Below are positions 23,000-36,660 of a DNA stretch of 64,000 bases, one piece after another; within the stretch, counting starts at the first letter, position 1; each line of letters begins with the position of its first letter. Source of the DNA: Hemibagrus wyckioides (lineage: Eukaryota; Chordata; Actinopteri; Siluriformes; Bagridae); assembly GCF_019097595.1 (NCBI RefSeq), contig NC_080723.1, positions 17,407,511-17,471,510 of the forward strand. The letters run 5' to 3'. Position numbers and translations under genes: made by a program. The notes beneath the pieces are model-generated. The model was given only the letters and a program-made list of their open reading frames with translations, was not told where the DNA came from and ran no database searches.

Positions 23000-24059
23000 T
23001 TGTTTTGTTTTGTTTTGTTTTTTCTTACATTTTCCTTTACATTTTTGATATTTGTTTGCTTGATTGTTTAAAATATTTATTTAATTCATTTATTTATTTG
23101 GTAGGTTTTTGATATTTTTTACATTTTAAATTAAATTTGAATATATATTATTTGTTTGTTTGTGTAATATGTTTTGGATATTTATTTATTACATATTTTG
23201 GGTATATTTATTTAGTTTATTTAAATGAGATGTTCAACATATATTTATATGTATTAATTTTATTATTATAATTATTATTATGGATATTCATCATTATTTA
23301 CATTTAACATTTACATTTTAATACTCCGCTGTAATTGTAGCACATTGTAGTAATGTAGCATAATGAAATCTCATTATCCAAACTGAGTCAGGACACACTA
23401 ATGTGGGAAAGTTATCATTGTTTATCTTCACAGCATTTTGTAATCATGATTAAGATCATCAATTACGATCAAATGACCCGAAACTGTTCTGTGTTCTCTG
23501 TATTCACCCTGATAAGCTCTCAGATGCTGACTCAGAACATTATGAGAAAAATCCTAAAGCTAAATTCCGTTCCATATTTATAATGTTTGGTCCGGTTCCT
23601 AATGAGCAAACCATGATTTTGGGTGCTGTGGGGAAAATGTCATCTGTTCATACTCAATGGGATTTTCAGAAAGCATGTATTGCAGCCTGCAGCGCTACAG
23701 CACTCACTTCCTCATTGTTCTGTGTTTGTTTATGTCTCCATGTGTCCCTGATTTGATTCAGCTCTTGTCTCCTCCCATGTCGTGTTATTGGTTGATTTTA
23801 TTGCCTGTTTTGAGTCTGGCCCTTTGATTAGTTTGTTCATTTAAACCCCAGTGTGTGTTTTGTGCACCACAAAGTATTTTCTCAGTGTCCTCGTGTCCTG
23901 TCAATACCGAGTCATTTTGTTGTCGCTGTCAATTCTGTTTTTTTTTTTCTTCTGTTCAGCGTTTTGATCTTGGCTGCCCTTTCATATCATGTTTGTAGTC
24001 CTCCTGACCCGTGCCTGGTTTTCTGATTGAAACACATCGCCTCGGGTTTCGGACTGTTT
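20548..24059 (+). other. enox2 intron with small simple repeats
   Basis: Contains a CT run at 20894-20922, a CA run at 22426-22442, and an AT/T-rich patch at 22790-23290 (TA run about 22968-22992, then TTTTG units). No exon recognised. Open frames in the T-rich patch are composition artefacts. Confidence 0.55.
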
Positions 24060-27000
24060 GCTATCTTTATTTAACTATAAGCTCATCTGCTCTTGCATCC
24101 TCTCAACATCTTATTACATGATGCTTATAAGATATATAACAAGGACCAAAAGAGCAAAGAAAATCAGATATTACCAACCCCAACCCCAATGACGTTCCAC
24201 ACTAACAAAGCTCAATGTTTTTAACTAGTCAGTTTACTCACCAACCCGATGAATCATGCTTCTTACTAATTCACAAGCACACATCCTGCTCTCTTATCTT
24301 TAACAAAAACACCATAATGATCCATCATTGAGTCAGATACCTGTAAGTGTGACCACTCATCCTGCTGCTTGGTATAAAGGGTGTTTTTATGAGGCAAACA
24401 TATCGAGTTACCATCCATTTCTTTCGTATGCTCGTAAAATTCGATGCGATAATGTTAAACCCACAATAATATCAGCCACCTCAATCTAGCGAAGTTCGAA
24501 TGTTCTTTCTGTGCCTTAATATCGATTTGCCCGCACGTCTTGCTACTAAAATGAAATGAGCAATTAATTTCCAATCACCGAGACTGTGAACAGTAATTAA
24601 ATGGGTCTCTGCCAGTCCAGATCTTTTGCTCGATATGCAATAGCCCTGTTACCAACAGAAAATGATTCCTTTTATTTCTTTCAAACCCATTTTTGACCAC
24701 ATGTCTATCTTCTTTTGTACTAACATTGACCCACAAATTTGCCTCGGCGCAGTGATGTGTGCCTGCCTTTATCTGGTGCATGGCACATACTTACCTATTG
24801 AGTATATAATTTTCCCGACGTACGCAGCAAGGCTTTGGGATGACAGCTTTCTATATTTCATGAGCATGAACAGCACCCACTTGCTATTCATTCCGCTACG
24901 TCTTCTATAAGTAGTGCTTTGACCTAAATTCCCATAAAGGTGGTGATACCGTAGAGTATTGTTTAATGTTTCAGGCTTGCTGCTTATTTTTTTTGTGTCA
25001 CGACAAATGGAGGAGGCCAGGTTATGGTAATGGCTTTTTCATGTTAAAAATAAAATAAAAAAAGGGCAGCACACTGAATGACAGTCCTATCCAGGCACAG
25101 ATGTACATTTAAGAGAACTCAAGAGCATATGGAGAACATACGGAGGGCCATCGGCTTTGTGGGAATTTATAGCACTCTGCTGCTTTTTGTGTAAAAAGCT
25201 CTGCATTAACCTGATTTGGTTCTGAGAGAAGAGGAAAGATTCTGTCATTTTTACAGATTTTTTTTCATATGAAAAGAATTCAAGATGGCCACCATAACCC
25301 AATTCGTGTTGCATCTGTTTGTTGAACCATTGGTACACCTCAACCGGTCTTGTCTTAGATTGTGTCCAAAAAAGTAGAAGGACAAATTTTAAATCTCATC
25401 TCCATCCATAGGCTTTTCATTTCAAAAGCTCTGCTTTGACCTGATTTGGTTCTAAGAGTATTATTCGCAGCCCAATGTGCTAAGAGTATGTAGGTACACA
25501 TCCACACAGAGTGGTCAAGTACCACTCCTGTCCCGGTTAGCTAACGAATCATGCTCAGCGATGATCTCATTGGTGTTGTTTGTAGTTCCTAATCATTATG
25601 CAACATAATGGTACACTCTTCATATCTGTTCACCGTAAGGCCAAAGCACTTATTAACTTGAGCTTGGCCATAACTCTTGTATAATATCTCTTCAACATAG
25701 TAACCAATACCTACTCAACATGGAAGCCGATAGAATCAAGGTTTTAATTCGGTCTGCTGCATCCAAAGCCAGCTACCCTGTCGCAACTAAATCCTCCCCT
25801 TCCCTTCACCCCATTGATTACTGCATCCTGAGCTATGGGGATCACTCATTTAGCTGCAAGGTGATATTTCCCAGTGGACCTCATTCAGTCAGCCAGCAGC
25901 TCACTGAGCTTCGGTATGAAATCTGTCACCACAGGGAAGATGGAAAATCTTACACGTCACTCATGCATTTAACAGCATATTTTCTGCAGCCAATCGTCTC
26001 TGTTCTTTCAGGACGGACAGCTCAGGAGTTCAGCTAGGTCTGAACTGCAAGTTAGCTCACACTGCAAGGACACGGTTTTAGACTGTACTGCCATTCTGTG
26101 CAGAAATCCCATAGGCATTTGTCTGGCCTAGCTGTCTGAGGGACTGAAGAGCCTGGAATGACAGGCAGGATTACCTTATGTTTCAGTCATTGCTAATGAT
26201 AAGTGATGTGGCAGTGCTATGCTATGTCTGAGCTCAGCTCTGCTGTCAGACACTTGATCAGTTGCAATGCACCATCAATGGCAGCCATGCGCTCGATAAC
26301 TTTCCTAATGGCCAAGACCCTGTAGTTTGGCATTTGCCCCTCACAGCTCTCTAAGCCGATTTAACTGGCTCAGGCCATTAGCAGACACAAATGAGGATGT
26401 TCCACTGCCCCCCCTGCTGCTGGAATCAGCATGCAGTTCTCTGGGAGGTTGCCAAGCACCATAGCTGCCCTGAGAATGATGGCTAGATCATTCAAGTGAG
26501 CAGGTCCAAAAAGAGACACCCCCCCACCCCCCCCGCCCCCAAGCTCGCAACTTTGGTGAAGAGGACTGGACATGGCAAAATTAAATCTTTATATCTCCTA
26601 ACCCTGTTTCTCCTAGTCTTTAATCACCCTTTTATATTTACCAGACAAACATCCACAGTGAGGTCCACATGTCTGCTGCTCACTACATTCATTTGCTTTT
26701 AATACCCCTGGCAGAGCAGACATCTGCTCAAGCCATGGTCAAAATGTCATTTAATAGGTTTTTCTTTGTTTAATAAATCATAGCCTCATACAGGGGTCAT
26801 ATCAATAATTCCAAGAGCTCAGACATGTCTTGATCTTAGAGATCTTTTTTTAATATGAAAAGAGCTCATGGTGGACACCTCAACCTGCCTGGTCTTTTGT
26901 AAGCAAGGCATTACGACAGAAAATTGGGGGACAAATGTAATTTCTCAAGTCTGACTGTTGATAACAGATAATAAATAATTCAGTTGCCCAAGCAACAGTA

Positions 27001-29982
27001 AACAGATGGCATGCTAGCAACATCCTCCTTTGCATTTCTGAAGCAGGCTCTTGAACCTAGTGGTCCATTGCTTGTGTCAGAGTGCCAGAGTGTCATGTGT
27101 GATGGAGCTGATAAGAGAAGCAAGGGGATACAGAGATACTGACATTTGCTTAAAGTACCTTGCTTTTTCCTACCTTTATAATTGGCTGCAATTGATAAGA
27201 TCCTGGCAGCAGCTACACCCCCGGCTGAGATAATGCCTGTTTGAGAACACTCGTCAATAGATTAAGAGGAAAAGCAGTAAGCTTAGAGATGCAAACTTCA
27301 CCTGGTCTTCCCTTACACCAAAGCCTGGCTTCAGACCTCGATGCCGCTTCTGCTGAAATCTCACTCATATGCTCTGTGTCTTCATGTACTGTGCAAGGTT
27401 TCTGAGCTAATAGGAACAGGGGCTCTCTGGTCAATCTTTATATTAATAACAGGCAGAGTGTCTGAAAGGGCGAAGACAGTTTAAATACCAGGATAGATTT
27501 TCTGACTGGAAGGATATGTTAAACACGGCAAGAACAGGCTGGCTGGATGTCTTATGAGATGTCTGTACACATTTGATTCTCTGCTGGATGTTCTAAATCA
27601 ACAGCAAAATCAAAGTTTGGATCTGTTATCAAGGTATATCTTGTCTGGTGCAAATACTTAGTGTACCTGTTCTTGAGCATTTACCACGAAATAGTTCTGA
27701 GTACTACAGATTTTATCAAATCCCTTCTGTTCTGACCTTTTGCCTCTCTTGAAATGTTGCCATTGCCAGTATTACCTTTGTTTGCCTTGAGACAGATTTC
27801 TCTAATCTGAAATTGTCCCATTCAGATCCAACAGTAAATCAGAGGATCAGATTATATGTTGCATGATGAGGAAGCGAATCCAGAATGTTAACTATCACTG
27901 TAAACAGTAAGAGTTGGCAACAGATCTAAGGTTTCGGCAATGTCTGTGAAGGTATAAGTGTGTGACAGCCACATTAAGTCTTATGCTTACTTATACTCGC
28001 TTACACACAAGGTTGTATTAACTGGGAAGAAATAGAATAGAATTTTAGTTGATTTCACTCTAAAAGTAACAAGGCTTGTGGAATAGAGGCGGTCATTTTA
28101 GCTGCTCAGATGGGGTTTTTTTTTTCTCCCTTTTTCCATCCAGTATGGACGATTACATGAGAAGGGACCTAAAGCCAGACCTTGTGGTCTCTCATTCTTG
28201 GGTTTACCCTATTGGACTAATCCTTTGTGTAGTATTTGAAACAAATGTTTCCGACAGAATTTGACTGTTGAGATTGTGTTTTGGTAAATTGGGGTGTAGT
28301 TTTGAAATTTGGGACTGTTTTTTGTTTGCTCCATTTTGGAGAAACACGAGTGACCAAACATTTTAGTGCCCGAGGGTGATCTTAAACCTTCAGCGAGTTA
28401 CTCATAGTCTGAGATCGTAGTCTTCAAATGACAGCTTCAGTATCCAAACTACATCCACAATGTGGTATATTGGAGCTCTTCAGCTTGTCAAAAGCATCTC
28501 GATTGCAGTGGTGTTGCAAATGATTATGGAGTTAGACAGGGTTACAATTGCCTCACCAGCTACAAGAAGCAGAACAGTACCAGCAGAGATCAAGGCTTTG
28601 ACAACTCTGCTGCTTGGCTAAAGGAAAAATACAGTATGCAGCGTAGATGCATTGTGAATAACTCCTTCTCATCAAACATCAATCATTCTCTTTTTTCAGT
28701 CTGCATATATTCCAGTGATTCATTCACTTTTTCTTTTTAGTTCACCAACTACAAAGCCATGGTTACTCTCAGGGGTATTGTTTGCTCATAATGTGTGCTG
28801 TTTAAATCAATACCCTAGGTAAATGCATGGAAATTAAATAGATTCTATATGACTGCCGTTGTCAGAAAGTACAATTGTATCAGTCAGTGAGGGTCAGAAT
28901 ACGTTGATGAAACATGCTATCATTGAGACATTCCATTATCGAGGAAACAAAGGGTGGTTCCTCAATGGTTCTTAGTATCTGAATGAGGTTCTGCTTGAAT
29001 TCCTGTAATGGAGATTCACAGGTTTGGGTATTTTTATTCAGATTAAATCCCAGCACGCTCAATTTGCGTTCTTTACCACAAGCTTCTCATGAACAGCTGC
29101 AATGGTGTTTGTTGTGTTCTATAGACAATCTGTAGAATACAGAGCTACATGCTTGTTTATTAGCAATGACATGAATAGGTAGGAAGAGGAATAAGAAAAC
29201 ATTGCTGCTTGGGACAGCTCTTAGAGCCAAGAATAGGTTTCATGAATACAAGCCCTGGCTGAAATGCTTCCTGATCTGTATTGTACACTATGGCAGCGTT
29301 ATGCTTTGAGCTGTTCGAAGGCTAGATCTTAAAAGTGCAAGCTCTAGCACTGCAGTGTTATTTTCAAAAATGAAGTGCTCACAGCAAGTGTATAAACAAC
29401 ATTTGTGGGCTGATTGAACAGTACAAGACGAGGCTATCGATGGCCTTTTAGTCAGCGCTGTAAATATGTCATGATATGATTAATACCTGACACCTCCTTC
29501 ATTTCTTTCATTACTAAAAGTCTAGCACTTTCTCTCAGCTCACTACGTGCAGTCCTTCCTCACCAGCTGAGGCTTTCCAGCCTGTTATCCAACACGGTAG
29601 CTTTTATGTGCTTTCACATGTTTACTTTTGAGCTCAGCTTGTCATTCTTTCAACACTTCCTCTCAGCCATATCATTGTCAGCTCACTTGTGTTCAGTATC
29701 GTCTTCATTCTCGTCTGGCAAACAGTTGCTATTGGCTAATGGTACATGTTATTCCCATTTGCTACAAGACGCCACTTTGGAACAGCCGGCACATTTGCCT
29801 TTAAATGGAATCCATCTAGCGGCTCGGTTTTCATCCCTCATGCTCTCAGTATGTGGGATTCGGTCGGTGAACAAGGCGTAATAAAGCATGACCACCTACT
29901 ATGCTCCATATGCAGAAGTGCCTCTGCTTCTCTCACATAGCATGTCCTTACCACCTCAGCCATGTGGATTGTTTGCGTTTCT
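24060..29982 (+). other. enox2 intron, possibly an ancient insertion; origin unknown
   Basis: This nearly 6-kb block has few simple repeats, unlike its surroundings. It carries internal direct similarities: AGCTCTGC(A/T)TT(A/G)ACCTGATTTGG at about 25197 and 25428, and an ATATGAAAAGA(A/G)(T/C)TCA block with CCTCAACC and GGTCTT following, at about 25267-25375 and 26855-26945. That suggests decayed retroelement or locally duplicated sequence. Small frames (25720-26037 plus, 26370-26573 minus) show no family I can name. No exon is supported. Confidence 0.4.

Positions 29983-30013
<31 letters not shown>
29983..30013. repeat. Poly(T) tract
   Basis: About 30 consecutive T. Confidence 0.95.
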
Positions 30014-30015
<2 letters not shown>

Positions 30016-31954
30016 ATCTACAGTTTGTTTCTATAGATAGACACTAAAGTTGCATGAGGAAGACGATGGAAAAGAAAACATCCTGGAGTGTCTTCCAATA
30101 TTTCCCACAGGATATATTACATTGGAACGGATGTACGGCTTATTTCTACTGGTCAGTTTAAAAAGTAACGTAAAATACAACAGAATCTTTCCAAACATGT
30201 GCATGTACCCACTCAAATTGGGACTAAAGTCCCAGAGATAATCCTGTAATAATTACCCAAGTAAAACGAGTCCAATCCGAATATAGGCTTTTTGGGAGCT
30301 GCTCAGGATGTCCTGCTTTTTTCCAGACAGGAAATTTGCATCACTGTCCTGCCAGAGAGAAAAACTAGAGCACAGAGCTCATGTACATTTCCTTCTGATC
30401 AAGATCACATCTGTAGCCTACATGCTGGGTTTTTCTTTCCAACGACATCTGTAATGATTCTTTGCACTGTAGGAGACAAAACAGGCTTCAAAACACACAA
30501 GCAGTCTGAATCACATGAAGGTAGTTAATGTTTCTATTTGTTTAGTTTTTAAATGGCTTCACTGAATGATGTCGTCTCAGCATGGTGGCTTTTTTCCCCA
30601 CTGATAGGAACAACAGTAATTTAGCTTCTTTCTTTCTTTTTTTTTTTAATTCAGCTGCTGTCATTTAATCAAAATCTTTTCAGTTCATGTGAAAATAGTA
30701 TTAATTAGGGGTTTCAGTTGCTTGATGTCATTTATTCTAAAAGAATAAAGCTCAAGGTGAGGTAAGATTTAAGTGCAGAGGAAAAATAATCGAATCTCAT
30801 GCTTGTGTTTTATCAAGCAAAACGACTCTTGTCACATGCATTGCTGTTTATGTCCCTAGTGAAGCCCTGACTAGCATTTGAGACAGAATCCAGCTGGTAG
30901 TCAGGGTTAATCCATGAGGGGTTTCTTTCCAATTATAGAAAGACATACAGATGTAGCCAGAATGATGTTCACAAGCGCTCTCAGTCCACAATCTCTGACT
31001 TGACTCGTCATGAACCATCAGCCATGCGTCAGTGAGTCCTCCAGGAGACGCTGTCCTGCTTCGTAGTGCTGAATCTTTTACAAGAAACCCTTCTCCAAGG
31101 TCCTGAAGTGCATCCGTGTTTGGCTGTGTTCCAAACCCGTCCCGTCATAGCGCCTGCTTGACGGTGTCGCCTGACTGATGCCGTAACAGGAGTGAGATTT
31201 CTCCTGCGTCTCTCGAGAAAGCTGTCATGTACGCAACTCTCTGATCTAGCTAGCCCCTTGAAATTCTCCCACAGATCTAAATCGAGGCAGTACTAGCGGG
31301 ATTTCGCTCTTTAATCTCCGCTACGTGGGAGACGTCAAGGAACTTGGAACCCGATGCTTTCCCCCCCACCTCATTCCTCACACTCTCCTGTGTACATTCA
31401 CTTTATCTGAGTGGCTGATGTCACCACTCCAGGGACCATCAAGATTTGTGAAGCAATCTCAGGGAGGGAAAGAAAAAGGGCTGCCTTTGTGCTTTGAGAT
31501 CTATATGGGTTTAGGAATCACAACATCTGTTATTATTTCTCTCTATAGGCTGCAGAGATAAGAGATTGCCAGGAGATCAAGCCAGAATAGTGATTCTCTT
31601 GATCAAAAAACACCTTCGAATCCTGGTCACAAGCTGAACTGAATCAGATTTGCAGCAGGAACGATGGTAAAGGTGCTGGGAGCGGGGATCTCCGACACCC
31701 CATATTGTCAAAATGCAGCTTGCATAACAAGTAAAAACAATACACTTTATTATTTTATTTTTGAAATGCTGAAGGTTTAATTACAGAGACAGATGTATTC
31801 ATTTGAGAAGGTACAAGTGTTGTAAACAGATATTTAGGCCTGCTTTATTAAGGTTTTTGTGCCTTATTTATAGATGTGTGTGTGTGTGTCTGTAAAACAG
31901 GGGTGTAACATAAAACCACTATCAGCATCTGCATCTGTTTAGAGCTTTAAATGT
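30014..31954 (+). other. enox2 intron
   Basis: Unique sequence. No exon or repeat family recognised apart from a short GT run at about 31875-31889. Confidence 0.55.
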
Positions 31955-32510
31955 CTGTATCTGGATTTAAAACAGAAGTGGGCATGGCATAAACTCTTCC
32001 GCTGTAAAATTGAAGTGGGCGTGGCCTAAACCTCACCCCTGTATAACAGAAATGGCCATGGCATAACCCCTACCCCTGCAAAACAGAAGTGGGTGTGGTG
32101 TAAACCCTACCCCCTGTAAAAAAGGGGTGGGCGTGGCCTAAACCCTACTCCAGTAAAACAGAAGTAGGCATGGCCTAAACCCTACTCCTGTAAAGCAGAA
32201 GTGAGCATGGCATAAGCCCTACCCCTGCAAAACAGAATTGGGTGCGACTGAAACTCGTCCCCTGTGAAACAGAAGTGGACAGGGCCTAAACCCTAGCCTC
32301 TGTTGAAAAAGAGACTGGGTGTAGCCTAAACCCCACCCCTGTGAAATAGAAGTGGGCGTGGCCTAAACCTTACCCCCAGTAAAAAAAAAAAAAAAAAGAA
32401 AGAGAGAGAGGGTGTAGCCTAAACCGTACCCCAGTAAAGCAGAGGTGGGTTTGGCCTAGTCTCACCCCCTATAAAACAGAAGTGGGTGTGGCTTAGACTC
32501 TTCCACTCTG
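31955..32510 (+). repeat. 37-bp minisatellite rich in GGGCGTGG/GGGTGTGG
   Basis: About 15 units of roughly 37 bases with consensus AAAACAGAAGTGGGCGTGGCC followed by TAAACCCTACCCCTGT. GAAGTGGGC-type anchors at 31975, 32012, 32049 and 32086 are exactly 37 bases apart. Later units vary by a few bases, and one carries a poly(A) and GA insertion at 32380-32410. Many units keep GGGCGTGG or GGGTGTGG, which on the reverse strand is CCACGCCC or CCACACCC, the core bound by KLF/Sp factors. Confidence 0.93.
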
Positions 32511-34779
32511 CCATTGGAAACACTGGAGAAATCTGTTGTGTGTGAATTCCATCTCAGACAGTTCCTCAACCTCGGCTACATCACCCAGTTCATAATCTCA
32601 TCTAGACAGGATTTTCTTTATGTATTTCTTTCTTTTTTAAAGTATTCATATCTTGTCACATTTTTATAAAAAATATCCAGACGAACAAATGGGGAAAAAA
32701 TGTGGAAACATTCTATTGGTGATTTGTTTAGCATGCGATGTCATTTCTGAAATCGTTCTTCATAAATCACAACAAAAAACACAAGTGCAATTTATTCCAA
32801 CCCTTTAGCATCTTTATTCTGTTTGTAATCTCAGTAAATCAGAGCTTTAGTGCCCTCATGGCACTCCGAAAATCTCCTGCATTCATCAGGTTGGAGAATT
32901 TACATATTAATATCCATCCTACCTTTTATTCTCACGTTTCTCATCTCATGTTTTGCTAGGTATGAGACCACAAAGCTACGACGCGACGTTCGTATTTACG
33001 ATCAATAATCATCGATGAACTCTGTCTCAGTTACGGAGATCTACTTACCCCGAAACCATCTTTAACAACACGCGATTTCTTGGAGCTTTTCCCTGCCTGA
33101 CTTTTCTGCAGTGGGATTTTGGCGAAGCCCCTCGAGCGAGCTTTTACAAAGGAAGCGCTAATCACCTGGTGCTGTTAATTAGCAAGCTGTACTCGCTCAT
33201 TGCCATGCTTTAAGAGCGACCTGCTTTAGTAACACAGGAACCTTGTCATGTCTTCAAATTGCCATGCTAATCCTTCATGCACCATTTAAACCGTCTTGGC
33301 TGACACCGAGCTAGTCTAAACCCTCAAGGTTTATTTACGTCTGCTTGCCAAGCTAACCGAATCATTTGCACTCTTCCTCAAATTACTGACGTCTCTATGG
33401 GTTTCTTTGACATTTTACAGGAATTCACTGAAGCGTGCTAATCTTATGTAAAATTCTTATAGATCGTTTTGCAAGCTAATGCTACATGGTACTGTTTATT
33501 TCTTTTTAATGTTGTTTTGCAACCAAACATGGCATATTTTCCTAGCGCATGTGTATAATTCACTGGTTTTTTGTCCCCACATCTAGCCACTTTTTTTTTT
33601 TTATACAAAGAGCTCAACCCCGTCCTCAGCGATAATTAAAGTCTGTTAATTAAGTTGTTGTGATTAATTAAACTTAGTAAGGGGAGGACTGTAGGAAGAT
33701 GAAGCAGTCAAGCAAGCAGCAATCCGGGCTATCAGTAAACTCTTAGCTTATCACACACCCCATTCATTTGTTCATTAATGAAGCATTAACGCTGTCGCCT
33801 GTCTCCTAAATGCTGGGTCTCATTTTTGTTTTTTTTGTGATTGAATGTGTGGTTTATCATCTGTTAAAAAAAAGAAACTGCAGTTCTTCTGGGTGTTGTG
33901 ACCTCACAAAGAGTCCGATAACTGAAAAAGGAATTTTTTTTTTATTATTATTATCATTATTATTTTCCTTATCAAATGCACACAATATGGACGATATCAT
34001 CCCTACTAATCTAGGAGTGTTTACTATCATATATTTTACTAGTAGTTCTACTATAATAGTGCCAAAGTGATTTACAGTGTGAATAAAACTCACAGAAATA
34101 AAATAACACCAACAACAACAAAAAAACAAAACAATAAAATAGGAAAATGATAAAACAAAATAAACTATAACAGTGCAGAAAGAAGAAAATAATCATACAA
34201 AATGTCATAAAAAATCGTGTTAAAAAAAAGGACAGTGATATAAAAGAAATGTAAAAGTAAGCTTCTAGTAAAACAAAAATGATGCAAATAATAAAAGCAA
34301 GTTAAATATTAATGTTTTTTTGGGGTTTTTTTTGTAAATAATAAGTGATATATAGTGCCTGACATTTACCCGAGATGTGTTCCAGACCTCTGGTGCATTT
34401 TATACACTGAATAAAGAGAACATTTGCACTAGGACCTGGCTTGGACTGGCTTCATGGTGTAAAGGCTGTAAACATTAAGGAGGTTTAAAGTCTAATCCTA
34501 AAATGTTACGGCTTCAAAGCAAGATTCCTTTAAGAACAGACGATAAACTTTTATTGTTTTTTTAACCTATTGATTTTATAAACAAGTTCTTTCCTGGTTG
34601 TTGTGTGTGCTGATTCAAAGGGACTTAATGCTGCGTTTCACACACAGCGATGTCCGGTGACGTGAGCAAACAGCGAGCGTTGACAACTAGATAGAAAGCG
34701 ACTATCGATAGGGGTGAAGAGCGTGACAAAACAACACACACTGCTTCTCCTTTATTTCTCATAATATGATGCAGATATA
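32511..34779 (+). other. enox2 intron
   Basis: Mostly AT-rich unique sequence. Poly(T) near 33591-33602, A/T-rich blocks 33930-34340. No exon or named repeat recognised. Confidence 0.55.
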
Positions 34780-35199
34780 CACTGATCAGGCATAAGATTA
34801 TGACCAGGTGACAGTGATTATCTTCTCATCATGGTACTTGTTAGTGGGTGGGATATATTAGGCAGCAAGTGAACATTTTGATGTGTTAGAAACAGGAAAA
34901 ATGGGCAAGTGTAAGGATTTGAGCGAGTTTGATGAAGGGCCAAATTGTGATGGCTAGACCACTGGATCAGAGCATCTCCAAAACTGCAGCTCTTGTGGAG
35001 TGTTCCTGATCTGCAGTGGTCAATATCTATCAGAAGTATCCTTTCAGTCCTGTAAAGGATCTGCTGCTAACATTTTGGTGCCAGATACCACAGCACACCT
35101 TGTAGAGTCCATGCCTCGATGGCTCAGGGCTGTTTTGGCAGCAAAATGGGGATCAACACAATATTTGACAGGTGGTCATAATGTAATGGCTGATCGGTG
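34780..35199 (+). mobile_element. Internally deleted Tc1-like element
   Basis: The left end CACTGATCAGGCATAAGATT and the right end, read in reverse as CACCGATCAGCCATTACATT, are imperfect inverted repeats next to TA on both sides. At about 420 bases it is a third of a full Tc1. Near the right end, in the plus frame, is ESMPRWLRAVLAAKWGSTQY, which resembles the transposase C-terminus of copies A and B ([19 protein letters not shown]). Near the left is MGKCKDLSEFDEG-like text. It is a non-autonomous deletion derivative of a different Tc1 family. Confidence 0.87.
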
Positions 35200-36113
35200 T
35201 TATACACACAAACATCAAATCTTTGTCCAGTATGTTACATTTTATCTGCAATAAAATTGATTTGGAACTCTAGCTGCACCACCCACTGAGAAACGCTGTC
35301 ACTATGGCAACCAGGAGTAGGTACACACCCTCTGGTGACTACATAGTACAGGGAGTGGAGACTTGCAGTGATCTCTGTAAATGTAGCAATAAAGAGACAT
35401 GGACTGTGGAGAATGAAGATCATCTTGGCTCAGTCTAAGCAGTGACCCTGTGCTTATATTAGCAGTGGCACCACATGAGCCTTAAAGCAACCAAAAGTCA
35501 TTCATTCATCCATACATATGAGCTGGCGATGTACATCCAGCTAGCAGCAAAAACAGAACACAGGAAGATGTGTCGGTGATAGTCGTACAGACCTGCATCC
35601 TGTTGTGAGATGTGTGAGGATCCTCATCAAAGCCACACACACAATCAGCAGCCCTCCTACTCCTCATACCAATTTGGCTAATTTCACAGATGACACAGCT
35701 GTGTAGAGCGATCTCGGATAACTCGAGCTGTGAAAATCGGCTCCTGTGGAAGAACCTTGGGGAGGGTGTGTCCCCGTTCTCGCTATCACGCCGATCTAGC
35801 CGAGGGAGAAGGTCTGGAGCAGGACCAGAGATCCTGGTTACGGGTTAAAGACACCAGGAGAGCATGAGGAACCCCCCTCAATCCCCCCCATCCCCCCCCC
35901 CCACACACACACACATGGCATGCATGTGCTTTCTGTGACTGTGTTAGAGGAAATCGTGCTCCATGCCAGCAGGTGGTGATGGTGATGGTGATGCTCTGTA
36001 TCTGTTATCTATAAAAGAAGAGATTAAATAGAAGCTGTGTAACAAAATATAAGGTGCTATAGCTAGTGCCTGGGTTGAGGTTACTGAAAAATCGTATTTA
36101 CGAGTTGAAAGTA

Positions 36114-36114
<1 letters not shown>
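35200..36114 (+). other. enox2 intron
   Basis: Unique sequence with a C-rich and CA run at 35873-35913 and a GGTGAT hexamer run at about 35973-35991. No exon recognised. Confidence 0.55.
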
Positions 36115-36160
<46 letters not shown>

Positions 36161-36442
36161 CTCCCTCTCTCTTTTTCTTTCTTTTCCTCTCTCTCTCCCT
36201 TCTATTCTATCCCCCCTCACTCTTTCTGTACCTCCTTTCCTTCTCTCTCTCTCTTTCTCTCTCTCTCCCCCTCCTCTTATGTCTCCCTCTCTCTCTTTTC
36301 TCATTTTCTCATTTTTCTTCTCTCTTCCTTTCTTCCCCTCTTTTCTCTGTCCCGCTCTTTCTCCCTCCTTCCTTTCCTCTCTCTCTCTCTTTTCCCTTTC
36401 TTTTCCTCTTCCTCTCCCTCCTTTTCTCTCTCAACCTATCTG

Positions 36443-36490
<48 letters not shown>

Positions 36491-36660
36491 TCTCTTCCTC
36501 TCCCTCTCTTCCTTTCTTTCTCTCTTTTCTCTCTCCCCTCTCTCTCTTTCCCTCTTTCCATCCCTTTCCCACCTCCTCTCTTCCCTTTATTTCTCTCCTT
36601 ATATTTCTCTCTTTTCTCTTTCTTTCTTTTGTTCTTCTCACCCCCCCTCTCTCGATCTCT
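36115..36660. repeat. Long pyrimidine tract (CT/CTTT/CCT mix)
   Basis: About 545 bases with almost only C and T on the plus strand, including pure CT runs at 36115-36156 and 36451-36486. The long Ser-Leu and Arg-Glu open frames on the two strands (36066-36671 and 36309-36698) arise from this composition and are not genes. Confidence 0.97.

Noticed and set aside
25720..26037. 105-aa frame considered as a nested gene or retroelement gag
   Set aside because: No zinc knuckle, protease or other motif, and no initiation or splice evidence. Kept only as part of the unknown block.
26370..26573. Minus-strand frame with a Gly run and a regular-looking C-terminal half
   Set aside because: The Gly run comes from a C-rich stretch, and I cannot match the remainder to any family.
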